In this document: one piece after another, positions 12,708 to 14,823 of the stretch
Numbering within the stretch: the first letter of the stretch is position 1
How the letters are laid out: every line of letters begins with the position of its first letter
Position numbers and translations under genes: made by a program
Assembly (NCBI GenBank): GCA_030612585.1
Contig: JAUWNP010000109.1
Span: 1-14,823 of the forward strand
Direction: 5' to 3'
Length of the DNA: 14,823 bases
Source of the DNA: Anaerolineae bacterium
GTDB taxonomy: Bacteria > Chloroflexota > Anaerolineae > B4-G1
The notes under the pieces: generated by a model
The model's input: only the letters and a program-made list of their open reading frames with translations
Told to the model about the DNA's origin: nothing
Databases searched by the model: none

Positions 12708-13694
12708 ATGAGCAATGACATTTTTGTCTGGGTAGAACAGTTCAAGGGACAGCCTGCAGCCGCTTCCTGGGAGGCCATCGGCGCGGCACGCCGATTGGCA
12801 GATGAACTGGGGGGCAGTGTGACCGCCTGCGTGTTTGGCGGGCAAGGGATAGAATCCCTGGCACACGAGGCCATTTCCTATGGGGCAGATACAGTCCTCC
12901 TGGCTGAAGATGCGACACTGGCCGACTTCCGCGTCGAGCCGCAGGCCGCGTTGCTGGCCAAGGCGGTTGGCGAGGCCGAGCCCGCCGTTGTCCTCATCGG
13001 TGCGACCTTTCGCGGGCGCGAGTTGGGACCTGCATTGGCGGTGGAACTGGATACTGGCTGCATCGCCGACTGCATCGCGCTGGAGTTCGAGGGCGGCCAA
13101 CTGGTCGCCACGCGCCCCATCTACGCGGGAAAGTTACTCTCCAGGTGTGTCATCCCTGAGCGGCGGCCGCAGATCTTCACCACCCGCGTACGTGCCTTCT
13201 CCAAGCCGGAGCCCGATCCCGCGCGAAGCGGCGAGGTGGTCCGGGTGGAGCCAGTCCTGGCCGAGGACGGTATTCCCTCCAAGGTGACCGGGTTCCTGGA
13301 AACTGAGGGGGCCGTGAGCCTGGCCGACGCTGGCATAATCGTCTCTGGTGGGCGTGGTGTCGGCGGACCGGAGGGCTTCGAACCCGTGCGCGAACTGGCC
13401 CAGGTGCTGAGTGCTGCACTGGGGGCCTCTCGCGCCGCCGTGGACGCTGGCTGGATTCCCTACGAGTATCAGGTGGGCCAGACCGGCAAGACGGTCAGCC
13501 CGGATCTGTACGTCGCCTGCGGCATCTCAGGCGCGATCCAGCACCAGGCCGGTATGCGCACCAGCAAGGTCATCGTCGCCATCAACAAGGACCCCGAAGC
13601 GCCGATCTTCAAACTGGCGCACTACGGTATCGTCGGCGACCTGTTTAAGGTGGTGCCCGCACTTACGGCGGCCTTCAAGGAGAAACTTGGGTAG
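12708..13694 (+). CDS. etfA: Electron transfer flavoprotein alpha subunit
   Basis: This 328-residue protein is the FAD-binding partner of EtfB. The N-terminal half (1-190) shares the beta-subunit fold and includes [16 protein letters not shown] (96-111). The C-terminal FAD domain carries [13 protein letters not shown] and then [20 protein letters not shown] (256-275) with [19 protein letters not shown] and [12 protein letters not shown]. These are the standard isoalloxazine and adenine contacts. The ATG at 12708 lies 11 bases after the etfB stop with GGAGG upstream, so the two are one operon. Confidence 0.95.
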   Translation: MSNDIFVWVEQFKGQPAAASWEAIGAARRLADELGGSVTACVFGGQGIESLAHEAISYGADTVLLAEDATLADFRVEPQAALLAKAVGEAEPAVVLIGATFRGRELGPALAVELDTGCIADCIALEFEGGQLVATRPIYAGKLLSRCVIPERRPQIFTTRVRAFSKPEPDPARSGEVVRVEPVLAEDGIPSKVTGFLETEGAVSLADAGIIVSGGRGVGGPEGFEPVRELAQVLSAALGASRAAVDAGWIPYEYQVGQTGKTVSPDLYVACGISGAIQHQAGMRTSKVIVAINKDPEAPIFKLAHYGIVGDLFKVVPALTAAFKEKLG

Positions 13695-13699
13695 AGACT

Positions 13700-13754
13700 G
13701 TTCGTAGCACACACGAAAGTAGCACTTTGGGGTGTTAGAGCGCCTACTACGAAC
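13700..13754. repeat. Long inverted repeat after etfA
   Basis: GTTCGTAG (13700-13707) and CTACGAAC (13747-13754) form outer arms. Inside, ACAC/GTGT and AAAGT-AGC-ACTTT (13716-13728) can extend a second hairpin. It begins six bases after the etfA stop. No T-run follows. It may be a REP- or MITE-like hairpin or part of the operon's terminator region. Confidence 0.5.
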
Positions 13755-13777
13755 TCTGCCTGACCGTGTTCAGTACT

Positions 13778-13801
13778 CCGTTTTCTGGCGGCAGAAGACG
13801 G
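13778..13801 (+). terminator. Probable etfBA terminator hairpin
   Basis: CCGTTTTCTG (13778-13787) pairs with CAGAAGACGG (13792-13801) over ten base pairs, one of them U-G, around a GCGG loop. The sequence after it (GGTTCTGTCATTGT) is only moderately T-rich, so termination may be partial. It lies 83 bases after etfA and directly before the promoter of the next gene. Confidence 0.5.
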
Positions 13802-13811
13802 GGTTCTGTCA

Positions 13812-13839
13812 TTGTCGGATAGGCCGTTTGTGTTATAAT
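13812..13839 (+). promoter_or_regulatory. Promoter of the DUF2085 gene
   Basis: TTGTCG (13812-13817), 16 bases, then a perfect TATAAT (13834-13839). Transcription would start near 13846, about 40 bases before the ATG at 13887. Confidence 0.6.
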
Positions 13840-13848
13840 CAAATCTTA

Positions 13849-13872
13849 CGAAGGTTGGGCTGGGAACCTTCG
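13849..13872 (+). promoter_or_regulatory. Hairpin at the 5' end of the DUF2085 mRNA
   Basis: CGAAGGTT (13849-13856) and AACCTTCG (13865-13872) form a perfect 8-bp stem with an eight-base G-rich loop, right at the expected transcript start. A 5' hairpin of this sort often protects an mRNA from decay; it ends 14 bases before the ATG and could also affect initiation. Confidence 0.5.
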
Positions 13873-13886
13873 CCAGGTCATCGCAA

Positions 13887-14681
13887 ATGGGCACACAAAA
13901 CAACCCCGAACAGCCGAGCACGGCCGAAATACTGACTGAAGTGGAACGACGGAGGGCACAGGCCAGGCGGATGAGCGAGGGACAGCGGCGGGCCGTCATC
14001 CTGGCCGACCGCTTCATCTTCTGGCTTTCCAGGCATTGGTTGGCTATCCTCAACGCGCTGGCCTTGCTCTACGTGGGCCTTCCTCTGCTGGCCCCGGTGC
14101 TGATGCACCTGGGAGCCAAAAGATCAGGGATGGCTATCTATATCATCTACCGGCCGCTATGCAATCAGTTACCGCAACGGTCCTGGTTCCTGTTCGGCCC
14201 ACAGGTTGCCTACACGCTCCCAGAGTTCGAAGCGTGGCTAGGGTCGGATGTAATACCCGACCCGTTGACGTGGATATTCATCGGCAACGAGGCTATGGGA
14301 TATAAGGTGGCCCTCTGCCAGAGGTGCATGGCCACCCACGGCGCGATTTTCCTCTTTGGGCTGTTTTATGTATTGGGGCGGCGGCGCGTGCGCCCACTCC
14401 CCTGGTGGGCCTATGTTGGCTTTGGCCTCGTGCCGATGGCACTGGACGGTGGCTATCAGGCGCTCTCCTATATACTGCCCCGTCTACATCAGTATTATCC
14501 TACCTCGGTCCCCGCCTTCCATATCAGTCCCCACGAGACTACGCCGCTGATGCGCACTATCACCGGTGTGCTTTTCGGCCTGGCGACGGTCTGGCTGGCC
14601 TATCCTCTCATCCAAGAGGTGATGGACGAGTGCCACGAGACACTACAACAGCGGTTTGGGTGGGGAATCAATGACCAATGA
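13887..14681 (+). CDS. DUF2085 integral membrane protein
   Basis: The 264-residue protein has a charged N-terminus (1-40, possibly a short helix) and about four membrane segments (about 50-75, 150-165, 172-195 and 223-243). The family core is seen in YRPLCNQLPQRSWFLFG (88-104) and ALCQRCMATHGAI (142-154). Cys92 and the Cys144-x-x-Cys147 pair are typical of DUF2085 and suggest metal or redox chemistry at the membrane. PMALDGGYQ (183-191) is the third conserved block. Function is not established for the family. The ATG at 13887 has only a weak AGGT upstream. It has its own promoter and is not clearly linked to etfBA. Confidence 0.85.
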   Translation: MGTQNNPEQPSTAEILTEVERRRAQARRMSEGQRRAVILADRFIFWLSRHWLAILNALALLYVGLPLLAPVLMHLGAKRSGMAIYIIYRPLCNQLPQRSWFLFGPQVAYTLPEFEAWLGSDVIPDPLTWIFIGNEAMGYKVALCQRCMATHGAIFLFGLFYVLGRRRVRPLPWWAYVGFGLVPMALDGGYQALSYILPRLHQYYPTSVPAFHISPHETTPLMRTITGVLFGLATVWLAYPLIQEVMDECHETLQQRFGWGINDQ

Positions 14682-14699
14682 CCTGTAGAGTCCATTAAT

Positions 14700-14734
14700 G
14701 GTATACCCCCGATAGTCCAGAACAGGTATACCCC
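14700..14734. repeat. Direct repeat GGTATACCCC
   Basis: Two exact copies of the 10-mer lie at 14700-14709 and 14725-14734, 25 bases apart, in AT-richer sequence after the DUF2085 stop. The 6-mer GTATAC inside each is palindromic. CCATTAATGG (14692-14701) is a further palindrome beside the first copy. The role is unknown; a protein-binding site or the edge of a mobile element is possible. Confidence 0.4.
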
Positions 14735-14823
14735 TACCAAGGTAATGGAAGTTGAAAAGGTTGCGACAATTGCAGTACATCTTCAGGTTCCAAGCCAGTG
14801 ATAGTTGGCACGTCCAATTTCTT
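14735..14823. other. Right edge, no supported gene
   Basis: The only open frame starts at 14745 (MEVEKVATIAVHLQVPSQ, stop at 14799-14801). It is vaguely like the first residues of some transposases, but too short and without a ribosome-binding site, so I do not call it a gene. The stretch is less GC-rich than the genes, like the left edge. Confidence 0.3.

Noticed and set aside
14745..14801. Short frame MEVEKVATIAVHLQVPSQ as a transposase start
   Set aside because: Eighteen codons, no ribosome-binding site and no distinctive motif; the likeness to transposase N-termini is too weak.

Overview
The window looks like a GC-rich bacterial chromosome segment, most probably from Chloroflexota (Anaerolineae-like). 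That is an inference from gene content and style: a secreted LysM/PA14 protein with Pro-Thr linkers, a DUF362 fragment, a TPR protein, a DUF2085 membrane protein, a bare etfBA pair, and short G-rich tandem repeats. No rRNA or marker gene is present to prove it.

Region 1 (1-5710) is a leftward sugar-uptake operon. In transcription order it holds a DeoR-type regulator, PTS EIIA, EIIB and EIIC of the ascorbate (Ula) type, a CutC-family protein, N-acetylglucosamine-6-phosphate deacetylase (NagA) and a SIS-domain phosphosugar protein. The SIS gene is cut off after about 68 codons by foreign sequence at the left edge. The regulator is preceded by a consensus promoter (TTGACA-17-TATAAT). Five copies of an ATATTCGGTCA-like box, two of them a 14-bp tandem repeat, lie over and beside it. 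A PHP-domain metallohydrolase (5710-7167, +) diverges from this control region.

Region 2 (7168-10032) starts with a convergent gap holding a G-rich repeat block, a palindromic hairpin and a candidate MITE. A class II aldolase (-), a secreted LysM-LysM-PA14-PA14 protein (-) and a DUF362 remnant (-) follow. The remnant is broken by a run of ten G and truncated directly against the LysM gene.

Region 3 (10172-14681) has a membrane-anchored TPR protein (-) whose promoter suggests a leaderless GTG start. Divergent from it is etfB-etfA (+), preceded by a structured leader with two mutually exclusive stems. After three further hairpins comes a DUF2085 membrane protein (+). The right edge (14682-14823) has short repeats and no supportable gene.

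Working model (inference): PTS phosphorylation imports an N-acetylated or related sugar, NagA deacetylates it, and the SIS protein, CutC-family protein and aldolase act on the phosphosugar products under DeoR control. The missing parts (EI, HPr, a deaminase or kinase, the rest of the SIS gene) are not in the window. I see no CRISPR array, tRNA, rRNA or recognisable defence system. The most unusual items are the CutC-containing PTS/NagA operon, the operator array, the in-frame repeat expansion in the PHP gene, the MITE candidate and the etfB leader.
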